A stretch of DNA of 15,048 nucleotides from Caldithrix sp. Its GTDB lineage: Bacteria > KSB1 > UBA2214 > DYKH01. How positions within the stretch are numbered: the first letter of the stretch is position 1; each line of letters opens with the position of its first letter. Positions 1 to 7,933 of the stretch are shown here, piece by piece. The stretch covers positions 7,627 through 22,674 of the forward strand of contig DYKH01000088.1 in the NCBI GenBank assembly GCA_020722685.1, read 5' to 3'. Under the pieces are notes generated by a model, which was not told the DNA's origin, did no database searches, and saw only the letters and a list, made by a program, of their open reading frames with translations. Both the position numbers and the translations under genes were made by a program.

Positions 1-2343
1 GATGAACTGCGCCAGATGGACGATTACTGGCGTGCAAGCCTTTACCTCTGTGTGGGTATGCTGTATCTAAAGGACAATCCACTGCTCAAGGAACCTTTGA
101 AGCTGGAACACGTCAAGAAACGACTGCTGGGTCACTGGGGAAGCGACGCAGGACAGACGTTTACCTGGGTGCATTTGAACCGATTGATCAAGAAATATGA
201 TTTGAACATGATTTTTGTCTCTGGCCCAGGTCACGGCGCGCCTTCAGTCCTTTCCCAGGCATACCTGGAGGGAACTTATTCAGAGGTCTACCCTGATAAG
301 AGCGCCGATGAAGAGGGGATGCGCAAATTTTTCAAGCAGTTCTCGTTTCCAGGTGGTATCGGCAGCCACTGCACCCCCGAAACACCGGGATCGCTTCATG
401 AAGGTGGCGAACTCGGCTATAGTATTTCCCATGCCTTCGGGGCTGCGTTCGACAATCCTGACCTGATCGTAGCGGTTATGGTTGGCGATGGCGAGTCGGA
501 GACGGGGCCGCTGGCTACATCCTGGCATTCGAATAAATTCCTCAATCCGGTAAACGACGGTGCCGTACTGCCCATTTTACATCTAAACGGTTACAAAATT
601 GCCAATCCGACTATTCTGGCTCGCATCAGCCACGAGCAGTTGGAAAGCCTTTTTGTAGGGTATGGCTACAAACCTTACTTTGTGGAAGGCGATGATCCTA
701 ATGAGATGCACCAAAAGATGGCCGCAACGTTAGAAGCGGCACTGGCTGATATTCGGTCAATTCAACACGAAGCACGGGTGCATGGCGTCAATGGCCTGCC
801 GCAGTGGCCGATGATTGTCCTGCGTTCTCCCAAAGGCTGGACTGGCCCTAAAGAAGTGGATGGGCACAAGGTGGAAGGTTTTTGGCGGGCACACCAGATC
901 CCCTTTGACGTTCACGACAATCCAGCTCACCTGGAATTGTTGGAGAAATGGATGCGTAGTTATGAACCTGAGCGTTTATTTGCGGATAACGGCCGTCTCA
1001 TCCCCGAACTGAGAGCCCTGGCGCCAACCGGCAGCCGGCGCATGAGTGCCAATCCCATCACCAACGGCGGCCTGGTCCGCAAAGACTTGCACCTTCCCGA
1101 TTTCCGTGACTATGCCGTTGAGGTCGATCACCCTGGCCAAAAAATGGCAGAAAACACTCGGGTATTGGGGCTTTTCCTTCGTGATACGATGAGCAATAAC
1201 CCATCCAGCTTTCGACTCTTCGGGCCCGATGAAACCGCATCCAATCGTTTGGACGCTGTTTATGAGGCCAGTAAGAAAGTATGGATGGAAGAAATTAAAC
1301 CGGAGGACGCGGATGGTAGCGAGCTTTCTCGTGACGGGCATGTAATGGAAATGCTTAGCGAGCACACTTTGGAAGGCTGGTTGGAGGGGTATCTGCTAAG
1401 CGGACGTCATGGATTCTTCGCCTCTTATGAAGCGTTCATCCATGTAATCGATTCAATGTTTAATCAACATTCCAAGTGGTTAGAAAAAAGCCTAAATGTT
1501 TCCTGGCGGGCTCCGGTTTCTTCGTTAAATATCCTGGTCACTTCCACTGTCTGGCGGCAGGATCACAACGGGTTTAGCCACCAGGATCCGGGTTTCTTGG
1601 ATGTCGTCACAAACAAAAGCCCGCGTGTGACCAGAATTTATCTGCCGCCCGATGCCAACTGCTTGCTCTCCGTGGCAGACCACTGTTTGCGTAGTACGAA
1701 TTACGTGAACGTGATTGTTGCTGACAAACAATTTCATTTGCAATACCTGACGATGGATGAAGCTATTCAACACTGCACAAAAGGTATTGGCATTTGGGAT
1801 TGGGCTAGCAACGACCAGGGCGGCGAGCCGGATGTCGTTATTGCCTGTGCGGGTGATGTGCCGACAATGGAAGCATTAGCTGCCACAGCCTTGCTCAGGG
1901 AACATTTCCCAGAACTTAAGGTGCGTTTCATCAATGTGGTTGATTTGTTCAAATTGTTACCCCAGAGCGAACACATCCATGGTCTGTCTGATCAGGATTT
2001 CAACAGCCTGTTTACCCTGGATAAACCGATCATCTTTAATTTCCATGGATACCCGTATCTAATCCACAAGCTGGCTTACCGTCGCAATAACTCCCGAAAC
2101 CTGCACGTCCGTGGCTATAAAGAACACGGCAACATTAACACCCCCATGGAACTTGCCATCCAAAACCAGATTGATCGGTTTAACTTGGTAATTGATGTCA
2201 TTGATCGCGTGCCAAAGCTGCAGGTCGCCGGAGCGCACGTTAAGGAGCAGATGAAAAACGAGATTATTAATAATATCGCCTTTGCTCACCAGGAAGGTTT
2301 TGACAAACCCGAATTCACCAACTGGAAATGGCCCTACGATTGA
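1..2343 (+). CDS. xfp: Xylulose-5-phosphate/fructose-6-phosphate phosphoketolase, 5' end cut by window edge
   Basis: This cytoplasmic thiamine-diphosphate enzyme cleaves xylulose-5-P (and in many homologues fructose-6-P) with phosphate to acetyl-phosphate plus glyceraldehyde-3-P or erythrose-4-P. The frame is open from base 1 ([10 protein letters not shown]...), so the true start lies upstream. I see about 780 residues, and family members are about 790-820, so only some 15-30 residues are missing; the Met at base 16 is internal. Family marks are GPGHGAP, the EGGELGY signature, a GDGE thiamine-binding motif preceded by the GxxxDxP pattern, [36 protein letters not shown] and a C-terminal [11 protein letters not shown]. 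One small deviation is GGIGSHC where most homologues read GGIPSH. Acetate kinase follows after 42 bases, which fits acetyl-phosphate being passed on for ATP. The family call is very secure; substrate preference cannot be read from the sequence. Confidence 0.97.
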   Translation, partial: DELRQMDDYWRASLYLCVGMLYLKDNPLLKEPLKLEHVKKRLLGHWGSDAGQTFTWVHLNRLIKKYDLNMIFVSGPGHGAPSVLSQAYLEGTYSEVYPDKSADEEGMRKFFKQFSFPGGIGSHCTPETPGSLHEGGELGYSISHAFGAAFDNPDLIVAVMVGDGESETGPLATSWHSNKFLNPVNDGAVLPILHLNGYKIANPTILARISHEQLESLFVGYGYKPYFVEGDDPNEMHQKMAATLEAALADIRSIQHEARVHGVNGLPQWPMIVLRSPKGWTGPKEVDGHKVEGFWRAHQIPFDVHDNPAHLELLEKWMRSYEPERLFADNGRLIPELRALAPTGSRRMSANPITNGGLVRKDLHLPDFRDYAVEVDHPGQKMAENTRVLGLFLRDTMSNNPSSFRLFGPDETASNRLDAVYEASKKVWMEEIKPEDADGSELSRDGHVMEMLSEHTLEGWLEGYLLSGRHGFFASYEAFIHVIDSMFNQHSKWLEKSLNVSWRAPVSSLNILVTSTVWRQDHNGFSHQDPGFLDVVTNKSPRVTRIYLPPDANCLLSVADHCLRSTNYVNVIVADKQFHLQYLTMDEAIQHCTKGIGIWDWASNDQGGEPDVVIACAGDVPTMEALAATALLREHFPELKVRFINVVDLFKLLPQSEHIHGLSDQDFNSLFTLDKPIIFNFHGYPYLIHKLAYRRNNSRNLHVRGYKEHGNINTPMELAIQNQIDRFNLVIDVIDRVPKLQVAGAHVKEQMKNEIINNIAFAHQEGFDKPEFTNWKWPYD

Positions 2344-2385
2344 GTCCGCCAAACCAGGTGATCATCAGCGAAAATAGCAGCGATT

Positions 2386-3573
2386 ATGGTTAAACCTTTA
2401 CATATACTGACTATCAACAGTGGCTCTTCTAGCGTGAAATTCGCCTTGTTTGCGATGGGTTCAGAGGAGATTCGTTTGTTTTCGGGCAGCCTGGAGCAGA
2501 TCGGTGAAACCGAATCTCATTTTCAGGTCTATGGCGAAAAAGGAGACAGCCTGGTCCAACAGGCTGTCTCGGCGCCTGATCACCACACAGCCCTACAAGT
2601 GTTATTCGCTTGGTTGAAACAGGCAGGCCATCACGCCGCCCTTGATGCCATTGGTCATCGCCTCGTTCACGGCGGCCCTGAGTTTATCCGGCCGCACCTC
2701 ATCACTCCTGAGCTGCGCACACGCCTGGAAGGTTTGGTATTGTTAGCGCCAGACCACCTCCCCCACGAACTCGAAGCCATCCGGTCGATAAGCCAGGGTT
2801 TTCCAGATATTCCGCAGATAGCCTGCTTTGACACAGCGTTTCATCGTTCACTGCCCAAGCGGGCCCGCATGTTTGCCTTGCCGCGCCATTTCGAACGCGA
2901 AGGTGTGCGACGGTATGGTTTTCATGGACTATCTTGCGAATACATCTTGCAGGAACTAGAGAAGGAGGTGGGGAACGAGGCGGCGAAGGGACGTGTCATT
3001 ATTGCTCACCTGGGTGGTGGGTCCAGCATGACGGCCGTACTGGATGGACAAAGCATGGATACCACAATGGGACTAACACCGCTGGGTGGTCTGGTAATGG
3101 GTACTCGCAGCGGTGACCTGGATCCCGGCGTGCTCCTTTACCTGATGCGAAAGGAACAAATGTCCACCGAGGCACTCGACAACCTGCTAAACCAACATTC
3201 TGGCCTGTTGGGCGTGTCGGAATATAGTTCCGATATGAAGGAACTTTTAGACAATAAAGATCAAAACCCACACGCTCGTGAAGCAATCGATCTTTTCTGT
3301 TATCAAGCGAAGAAATACCTGGGTGCACTAACAGCCGCCTTAGGCGGTCTGGATACGCTGGTCTTTACCGGCGGTATCGGTGAAAAGGCAGCGGCCATTC
3401 GCCAGCAGATTTGTGAAGGGATGGCGGCTCTGGGCATTCGTCTGGACCCAACCGCCAACCACGCGAACAACGCAATTATCTCTTCTGAGAGTAGTCCGGT
3501 AACCGTGCGGGTCATGAAAACAGATGAAGAATTGATGATTGCCCGGCATTGTGCTACCTTGATTAACCAATGA
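2386..3573 (+). CDS. ackA: Acetate kinase
   Basis: This enzyme transfers the phosphate of acetyl-phosphate to ADP, giving acetate and ATP, the energy-yielding step after phosphoketolase. At 395 residues it has the usual family length (about 395-405). ASKHA-fold motifs are in order: the N-terminal phosphate loop TINSGSSSVKF (residues 9-19), GHRLVHGG, DTAFHRSLP, RRYGFHGLS, the adenosine/phosphate motif AHLGGGSSMTAV, GTRSGDLDPG, and near the C-terminus FTGGIGE and TDEELMIARH. The ATG at 2386 places the first strand exactly where the family begins, although the ribosome binding site in front is weak. The gene sits 42 bases after xfp with no promoter in between, so co-transcription and possibly coupled translation are likely. 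Nothing in the protein looks damaged. Confidence 0.97.
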   Translation: MVKPLHILTINSGSSSVKFALFAMGSEEIRLFSGSLEQIGETESHFQVYGEKGDSLVQQAVSAPDHHTALQVLFAWLKQAGHHAALDAIGHRLVHGGPEFIRPHLITPELRTRLEGLVLLAPDHLPHELEAIRSISQGFPDIPQIACFDTAFHRSLPKRARMFALPRHFEREGVRRYGFHGLSCEYILQELEKEVGNEAAKGRVIIAHLGGGSSMTAVLDGQSMDTTMGLTPLGGLVMGTRSGDLDPGVLLYLMRKEQMSTEALDNLLNQHSGLLGVSEYSSDMKELLDNKDQNPHAREAIDLFCYQAKKYLGALTAALGGLDTLVFTGGIGEKAAAIRQQICEGMAALGIRLDPTANHANNAIISSESSPVTVRVMKTDEELMIARHCATLINQ

Positions 3574-4089
3574 TGCCAGCGAACTGGAAACGTGCTCGTC
3601 AGCGCTCTGACGATGTTCATCTTCACCGAGCCGATGGGCATGATGGTTGACCGCGTCGGTGCAAAAATTGTCCTGCTCTTTGGGGCTGCGGTTACTGCCA
3701 TCGGCGCTTATCAGCTTGGCGGTGCGCATACATTGGCAGGTTTCATCGGCTTTCAGGTTATTCTCGCCATTGGGCTTAGCGCCAGGTCTGGCGCACCAGT
3801 TCGCTACGTTGCCCTCGCCGAGACCAATGATTCGGAACGTGCATCCGCCCAAAGCCTGATCAGTCTCGTGACCAGCTTCGGGACGATGGTCAGTGCTACT
3901 TTGGCGGGCGCATTTTTGTCATCCACGAGCACAGCGGGCATGCCATCCCTCTCCAGCTTCCGGCATATCTATCTGCTGGTCGTCTTTGCGGCGGCACTGG
4001 GCTTTGTTTTTAGTTTAAGCTTGAAAAATAAACCATCAAAAAAACCTATAATTAAGGAGAAAAATCATGGATATTCCAATTGGTGTTGA
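3574..4089 (+). pseudogene. C-terminal remnant of an MFS multidrug-type transporter
   Basis: Immediately after the ackA stop, in the same frame, an open stretch encodes the second half of a major facilitator superfamily permease. It reads FIFTEPMGMMVDRVGAKIVL (the loop motif between two helices), then further hydrophobic helices, a conserved region like the DHA2 family (ETNDSERASAQSLISL), and a final helix HIYLLVVFAAALGFVF followed by a Lys-rich tail. A full protein would have 12-14 helices; only about 4-5 are present and no N-terminal half occurs upstream. The only start-like codon is GTG at 3592, which lies inside the homologous region and has no good ribosome binding site. The 3' end overlaps the next gene by 23 bases. 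I read it as a decayed gene left by a deletion whose left joint is at or next to the ackA stop. A functional half-transporter is unlikely but not excluded. Confidence 0.75.
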
Positions 4090-4684
4090 TGTAATTTGTG
4101 GGACCGAAGTCTGCGGGCGCTCCACGTACCTAGTGATCAATCCGGCGAATGACGAAATAACTCACCTGGTGATTGCGGAGAAGTCCTTTCCGCATACTGA
4201 ACGATTGGTATCGATAGATTATGTCTACGAGACCACTCCAACTATTATTAAGCTCCGCTGCTCTCTAGAAGAACTGAGCAAAATGGATCCTTTTATGGAA
4301 ACAGATTTCATCAAGTCAGGAGATGTTGAAACTGTGCTGCCGTATGATGATCCATACTTGATGTGGCCCTACGGCATGTACGAAGTAATGCCCATGCCGC
4401 TAGAATATGAACATATCCCGGCAGGCGAGATTGTCATTCGTCGTGGGTCGCAAGTTAAAGCCACAGACGGCAACGTAGGCAAGGTGGACGAATTCCTGAT
4501 CAATCCTGTAAACGGGCAGATCTCACACCTGGTAATGCGTGAAGGGCATCTCTGGGGTGAAAAAGATGTGAGCATCCCCGTTTCAGAAATCGAAAAGATT
4601 GACGATGGCGTAGTTTATCTTAAATTGGATAAGAAAGCCATCTCTCAATTGCCAAGCATCCCTATCATTCGTAAATGGAAATAG
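4067..4684 (+). CDS. Tandem PRC-barrel domain protein
   Basis: This 205-residue soluble protein is made of two PRC-barrel-like domains, at residues about 3-80 and 122-200. The halves are visibly duplicated: LVINPANDEITHLVI in the first matches FLINPVNGQISHLVM in the second, each followed by a short VSI strand and an L-rich tail. PRC-barrel domains occur in RimM, photosynthetic reaction centre subunit H and many small stress-associated bacterial proteins; they usually bind proteins or RNA and have no catalytic residues. The linker (residues about 83-120) is rich in Asp, Pro, Tyr and Met. The start is fixed by AAGGAG at 4054-4059, seven bases before the ATG, inside the end of the MFS remnant. 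It lies between the acetate genes and glycogen phosphorylase. I cannot assign a function; a structural or regulatory role is a guess from the fold. Confidence 0.85.
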   Translation: MDIPIGVDVICGTEVCGRSTYLVINPANDEITHLVIAEKSFPHTERLVSIDYVYETTPTIIKLRCSLEELSKMDPFMETDFIKSGDVETVLPYDDPYLMWPYGMYEVMPMPLEYEHIPAGEIVIRRGSQVKATDGNVGKVDEFLINPVNGQISHLVMREGHLWGEKDVSIPVSEIEKIDDGVVYLKLDKKAISQLPSIPIIRKWK

Positions 4685-4710
4685 ACAAACCATCCATAGC
4701 GAGGAATATT

Positions 4711-6837
4711 ATGAATCAAGCTATCTTTCCCCATTTTCCAGAACGCATCAGTGGCTTGCGCGATCTGGCTTACAACCTATGGTGGTCCTGGCAGCCGGAC
4801 GCCCGTAACCTGTTTCGCGACCTGGGGCTATATGCCTGGCGGCAGAGCGGCCACAATCCCATTCGCATGCTCGCCACACTAGCGGCCGATGTGCTGGCAA
4901 ACGCCGCGGCGGATCGTGAGTACCTGAAGCGCTACGACGCTGTCATGGCCCGTTTCGAGAAGGAAATTCGCAGCACCGCCGGCTGGTTTGAGAACACCTA
5001 CACCACTCCCCAAGCGCCTATCGCTTACCTGTCCTTCGAGTACGGCCTGCACGCTTCCCTGCCCATCTACGCCGGTGGCCTAGGTATCCTGGCCGGGGAT
5101 CACTTGAAGGAGGCAAGCGATCTGGGGTTGCCGCTGGTGGCTGTAGGAATGATCTACGCCGACGGGTATGTCCTGCAACACATCCGCGCCGACGGCTGGC
5201 AGGAAGACGTGACCACAGCACTGGACCGCACCTTCGACCCCATCACCCCCGTCTTGGACGACCAGGGGAAGCAACTGGTGGTTCAGGTGCCCCTATTTGA
5301 TCCCCCACTGCACGTGGCGGTCTGGAAAGTGGCCGTGGGCCGCATCCCCCTCTACCTGATGGATACCGACCTGGAGATCAATCAGCCCTGGGAGCGAGCC
5401 ATCGCCCAACACCTTTACGCCGGCAATCTAGAGCAACGCCTGAAGCAGGAAATCGTGCTGGGTATGGGGGGCATAAAAGTCCTGGAAGCACTAGGCATCC
5501 GACCGGCCGCGCTCCACCTCAACGAAGGCCATCCCGCCTTCGCCATCCTGGAACGCATCCGCCAACGGATGGAGGCCGGAGAGGATTTCGAACACGCCTT
5601 CGATCGGGTAAGCGCCTCGACCATCTTCACCACTCATACCCCGGTGGCTGCCGGCACTGACGTATTCCCCTTCCAACTGATGGAACAATACTTCGGCGCC
5701 TACTGTACCCGCCTGGGGATAAACCTGGATAAGCTTTTAGAAAAAGGGGCCCACCCCCAGGATCCCAAAGCCGGGTTCAACATGACCGTTTTTGCCCTGC
5801 GCTCTACCCGCTTCCATAACGCAGTTAGCAAGCGCCATGGCGAGGTGGCGCGTCAGATGTGGGCAGGGCTCTGGCCGGACAAAGCGGCGAACGAAGTTCC
5901 TATAGCCGCCATCACCAACGGGATACACCTGCCTTCCTGGATCGAACTGGTGCATTTACAACCCCTGCTCCAGCGTTATCTCGGTCCGAATTGGGTAGAA
6001 AAGCAGGATCAGCCCGAGGTCTGGGAAAAGATTGAGGCTATTCCCGATGAGGTGTTGTGGCAAATCCATCAAAATAGTAAAGTGATGCTTATCGGGCAGA
6101 TCAACGAGCGGGCTCGTTCCCGCTGGCAAAATGACCCGGCTTCCGGCAGTGTGGAGGCTTTCGGCGCGCTGCTGAATCCTGATGTCTTGACCATTGGTTT
6201 TGCCCGACGTTTTACCGGCTACAAACGAGCTGACCTGATCTTCCACGATCTGGAGCGCATCAAACATCTCCTTACCGATCTCCAACGGCCTGTACAGATT
6301 ATCTTTGCCGGCATCGCCCATCCGGCCGACAACGAAGGCAAGCGCCTAATCCAGAGTGTTGTGCAGCGGGCCCAGGACTCTACTTTTGCTGGACGGATCG
6401 CTTTTGTAGAGAACTACGACCAGCAACTAGCCCAGTATCTGGTGCACGGTGTAGATGTATGGCTCAATAACCCATTGCCGCCGCTGGAAGCTAGTGGCAC
6501 TAGCGGTATGAAAGCCGCCGTGAACGGTGCACCAAACCTCTCCATTCTAGATGGCTGGTGGCTGGAAGGCTATAATGGCGAAAACGGCTGGGCCTTTGGC
6601 GGTGAAGACATTCAGGGCGATCGCACGGATGCCGACGCCGGGCAACTCTACCAACTGCTGGAGGAAAAGGTCATCCAACTGTACTACGCACGTTCGGACG
6701 ACGGCGTACCCCACGGTTTCATCAAGGTCGCTAAGGCCGCAATTAAAAGTGTCGCCCCCCGCTTTAGCACCCGGCGGATGGTCAAAGAATACGTAAATCA
6801 ATTTTATCAATTGGCTTTGGAGGTAAAGCAAAAATGA
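4711..6837 (+). CDS. glgP: Alpha-glucan (glycogen/starch) phosphorylase, short type, GT35
   Basis: This pyridoxal-phosphate enzyme releases glucose-1-phosphate from alpha-1,4-glucans such as glycogen or maltodextrin. It is about 708 residues long, as expected for the short bacterial/archaeal phosphorylase group rather than the 800+ residue classical type. It begins with an N-terminal domain typical of that group (LAYNLWWSWQPDAR). Motifs follow in order: HLNEGHPAF near residue 269, TTHTPVAAGTD near 307, AITNGIHLPSW, GFARRFTGYKRADL near 496, and EASGTSGMKAAVNG, in which Lys601 is the expected PLP lysine. I chose ATG 4711 because GAGGA at 4701-4705 precedes it and the family begins there; an in-frame ATG at 4675 overlaps the previous gene and would add 12 residues with no homology. 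Its end overlaps tal by four bases (ATGA). Its product would feed Pgi and Zwf after a mutase step that is not encoded here. Confidence 0.95.
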   Translation: MNQAIFPHFPERISGLRDLAYNLWWSWQPDARNLFRDLGLYAWRQSGHNPIRMLATLAADVLANAAADREYLKRYDAVMARFEKEIRSTAGWFENTYTTPQAPIAYLSFEYGLHASLPIYAGGLGILAGDHLKEASDLGLPLVAVGMIYADGYVLQHIRADGWQEDVTTALDRTFDPITPVLDDQGKQLVVQVPLFDPPLHVAVWKVAVGRIPLYLMDTDLEINQPWERAIAQHLYAGNLEQRLKQEIVLGMGGIKVLEALGIRPAALHLNEGHPAFAILERIRQRMEAGEDFEHAFDRVSASTIFTTHTPVAAGTDVFPFQLMEQYFGAYCTRLGINLDKLLEKGAHPQDPKAGFNMTVFALRSTRFHNAVSKRHGEVARQMWAGLWPDKAANEVPIAAITNGIHLPSWIELVHLQPLLQRYLGPNWVEKQDQPEVWEKIEAIPDEVLWQIHQNSKVMLIGQINERARSRWQNDPASGSVEAFGALLNPDVLTIGFARRFTGYKRADLIFHDLERIKHLLTDLQRPVQIIFAGIAHPADNEGKRLIQSVVQRAQDSTFAGRIAFVENYDQQLAQYLVHGVDVWLNNPLPPLEASGTSGMKAAVNGAPNLSILDGWWLEGYNGENGWAFGGEDIQGDRTDADAGQLYQLLEEKVIQLYYARSDDGVPHGFIKVAKAAIKSVAPRFSTRRMVKEYVNQFYQLALEVKQK

Positions 6838-7922
6838 ATTCAACTAATATCCATACCCAACAACTGCACGACGCGGGCGTCAGCCTGTGGCTGGATAATA
6901 TCACCCGCAAGATGCTGCAGGATGGCACTCTGGAGCGGTACATCCATGAATTCAATGTCACCGGTTTGACTTCGAATCCCACTATCTTCGATCACGCCAT
7001 CGCCCATACCGACGATTACGATCAGGCTATCCGCGAAAAAATACGGGCCGGCCTATCCGGCGAGGCGTTGTTCTTCGACTTGGCACTCGAAGACCTGGTG
7101 AGGGCAGCCGATCTGTTCCGGCCAATCTATGATCGCACCAACGGCCTAGATGGATGGGTTTCGCTGGAGGTTTCGCCTCTCTTAGCCTATGATGCGGCCA
7201 GCACCCTAGCCGAGGCAAAACGCCTACACGAGCGGGCTTGCCGCCCCAACCTGTTTATCAAGATTCCCGGCACGCCGGAAGGGCTGCCCGCCATCGAGGA
7301 GGCCATCTTTGCCGGCGTGCCCGTCAACGTGACCCTGCTCTTTTCTGCTGAGCAGTACACCGCTGCCGCTGAAGCCTACTTGCGCGGCATCGAACGCCGC
7401 ATCGCCGCCGGTTTGAACCCGGACGTGGGCTCGGTGGCTTCGATCTTTGTCAGTCGCTGGGACAAGGCCGTCATGAACCAGGCCCCGCCAGAACTACGCG
7501 ACCAGCTAGGCATCGCAGTGGCTAAGCGTGCCTATCGCGCTTATCGCGAATTCTTGAATTCCGATCGCCTCCTGCGGGCTATGAACTTCGGTGCCCGCAC
7601 TCAGCGCCTGTTGTGGGCCAGCACCAGCACCAAAGACCCGGAAGCCTCTGACATTTTATACGTGCGTGGCCTCGTCGCGCCGTACACCATCAATACCACG
7701 CCCGACAAAACCCTGCTAGCTTTTGCCGAACACGGCGCTGCCGGCGCCTCCTTGCCTTCGGACGGCGGCGACGCGGACCAGGCCATCGCCGCCTTTGAGC
7801 GGGCCGGCATTGGATATCACCCGTTAGCCGAAAGGCTGCAGAAGGAAGGAGCGGAGGAATTCAGCCAGTCCTGGAACGACCTGCTCTCCACCCTGTCCGC
7901 CAAAAGCAAGACATTTCAATGA
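6834..7922 (+). CDS. tal: Transaldolase
   Basis: This enzyme transfers a dihydroxyacetone unit between sugar phosphates (sedoheptulose-7-P + glyceraldehyde-3-P to erythrose-4-P + fructose-6-P) through a Schiff base. At 362 residues it matches the longer Tal subfamily of actinobacteria and cyanobacteria rather than the ~316-residue E. coli form. It shows SLWLDNITR with the conserved Asp21, the strand VTGLTSNPTIF, NLFIKIPGTPEG with the Schiff-base Lys143, VNVTLLFS, FVSRWDK and LWASTSTKDP. The start is secured by GGAGG at 6819-6823 and by the four-base ATGA overlap with glgP, which suggests coupled translation. The last 50 or so residues recur in diverged form after the ClC gene, in the remnant described there. 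Within the cluster it links the fructose-6-P/erythrose-4-P pool made by phosphoketolase to pentose phosphates. Confidence 0.96.
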   Translation: MNSTNIHTQQLHDAGVSLWLDNITRKMLQDGTLERYIHEFNVTGLTSNPTIFDHAIAHTDDYDQAIREKIRAGLSGEALFFDLALEDLVRAADLFRPIYDRTNGLDGWVSLEVSPLLAYDAASTLAEAKRLHERACRPNLFIKIPGTPEGLPAIEEAIFAGVPVNVTLLFSAEQYTAAAEAYLRGIERRIAAGLNPDVGSVASIFVSRWDKAVMNQAPPELRDQLGIAVAKRAYRAYREFLNSDRLLRAMNFGARTQRLLWASTSTKDPEASDILYVRGLVAPYTINTTPDKTLLAFAEHGAAGASLPSDGGDADQAIAAFERAGIGYHPLAERLQKEGAEEFSQSWNDLLSTLSAKSKTFQ

Positions 7923-7933
7923 GGAGATGAACG

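Noticed and set aside
4021..4052. TTGAAA (4021-4026) and TATAAT (4047-4052) as a promoter for the PRC-barrel gene
   Set aside because: The spacing is 20 bases, and transcription would start inside the AAGGAG ribosome binding site, so the message would lose it. The TATAAT is more likely chance in an AT-rich gene end.
4675..4710. An earlier in-frame ATG for glycogen phosphorylase at 4675
   Set aside because: It lies inside the end of the PRC-barrel gene, has no ribosome binding site of its own and adds 12 residues without family resemblance; ATG 4711 has GAGGA in front and matches the family N-terminus.
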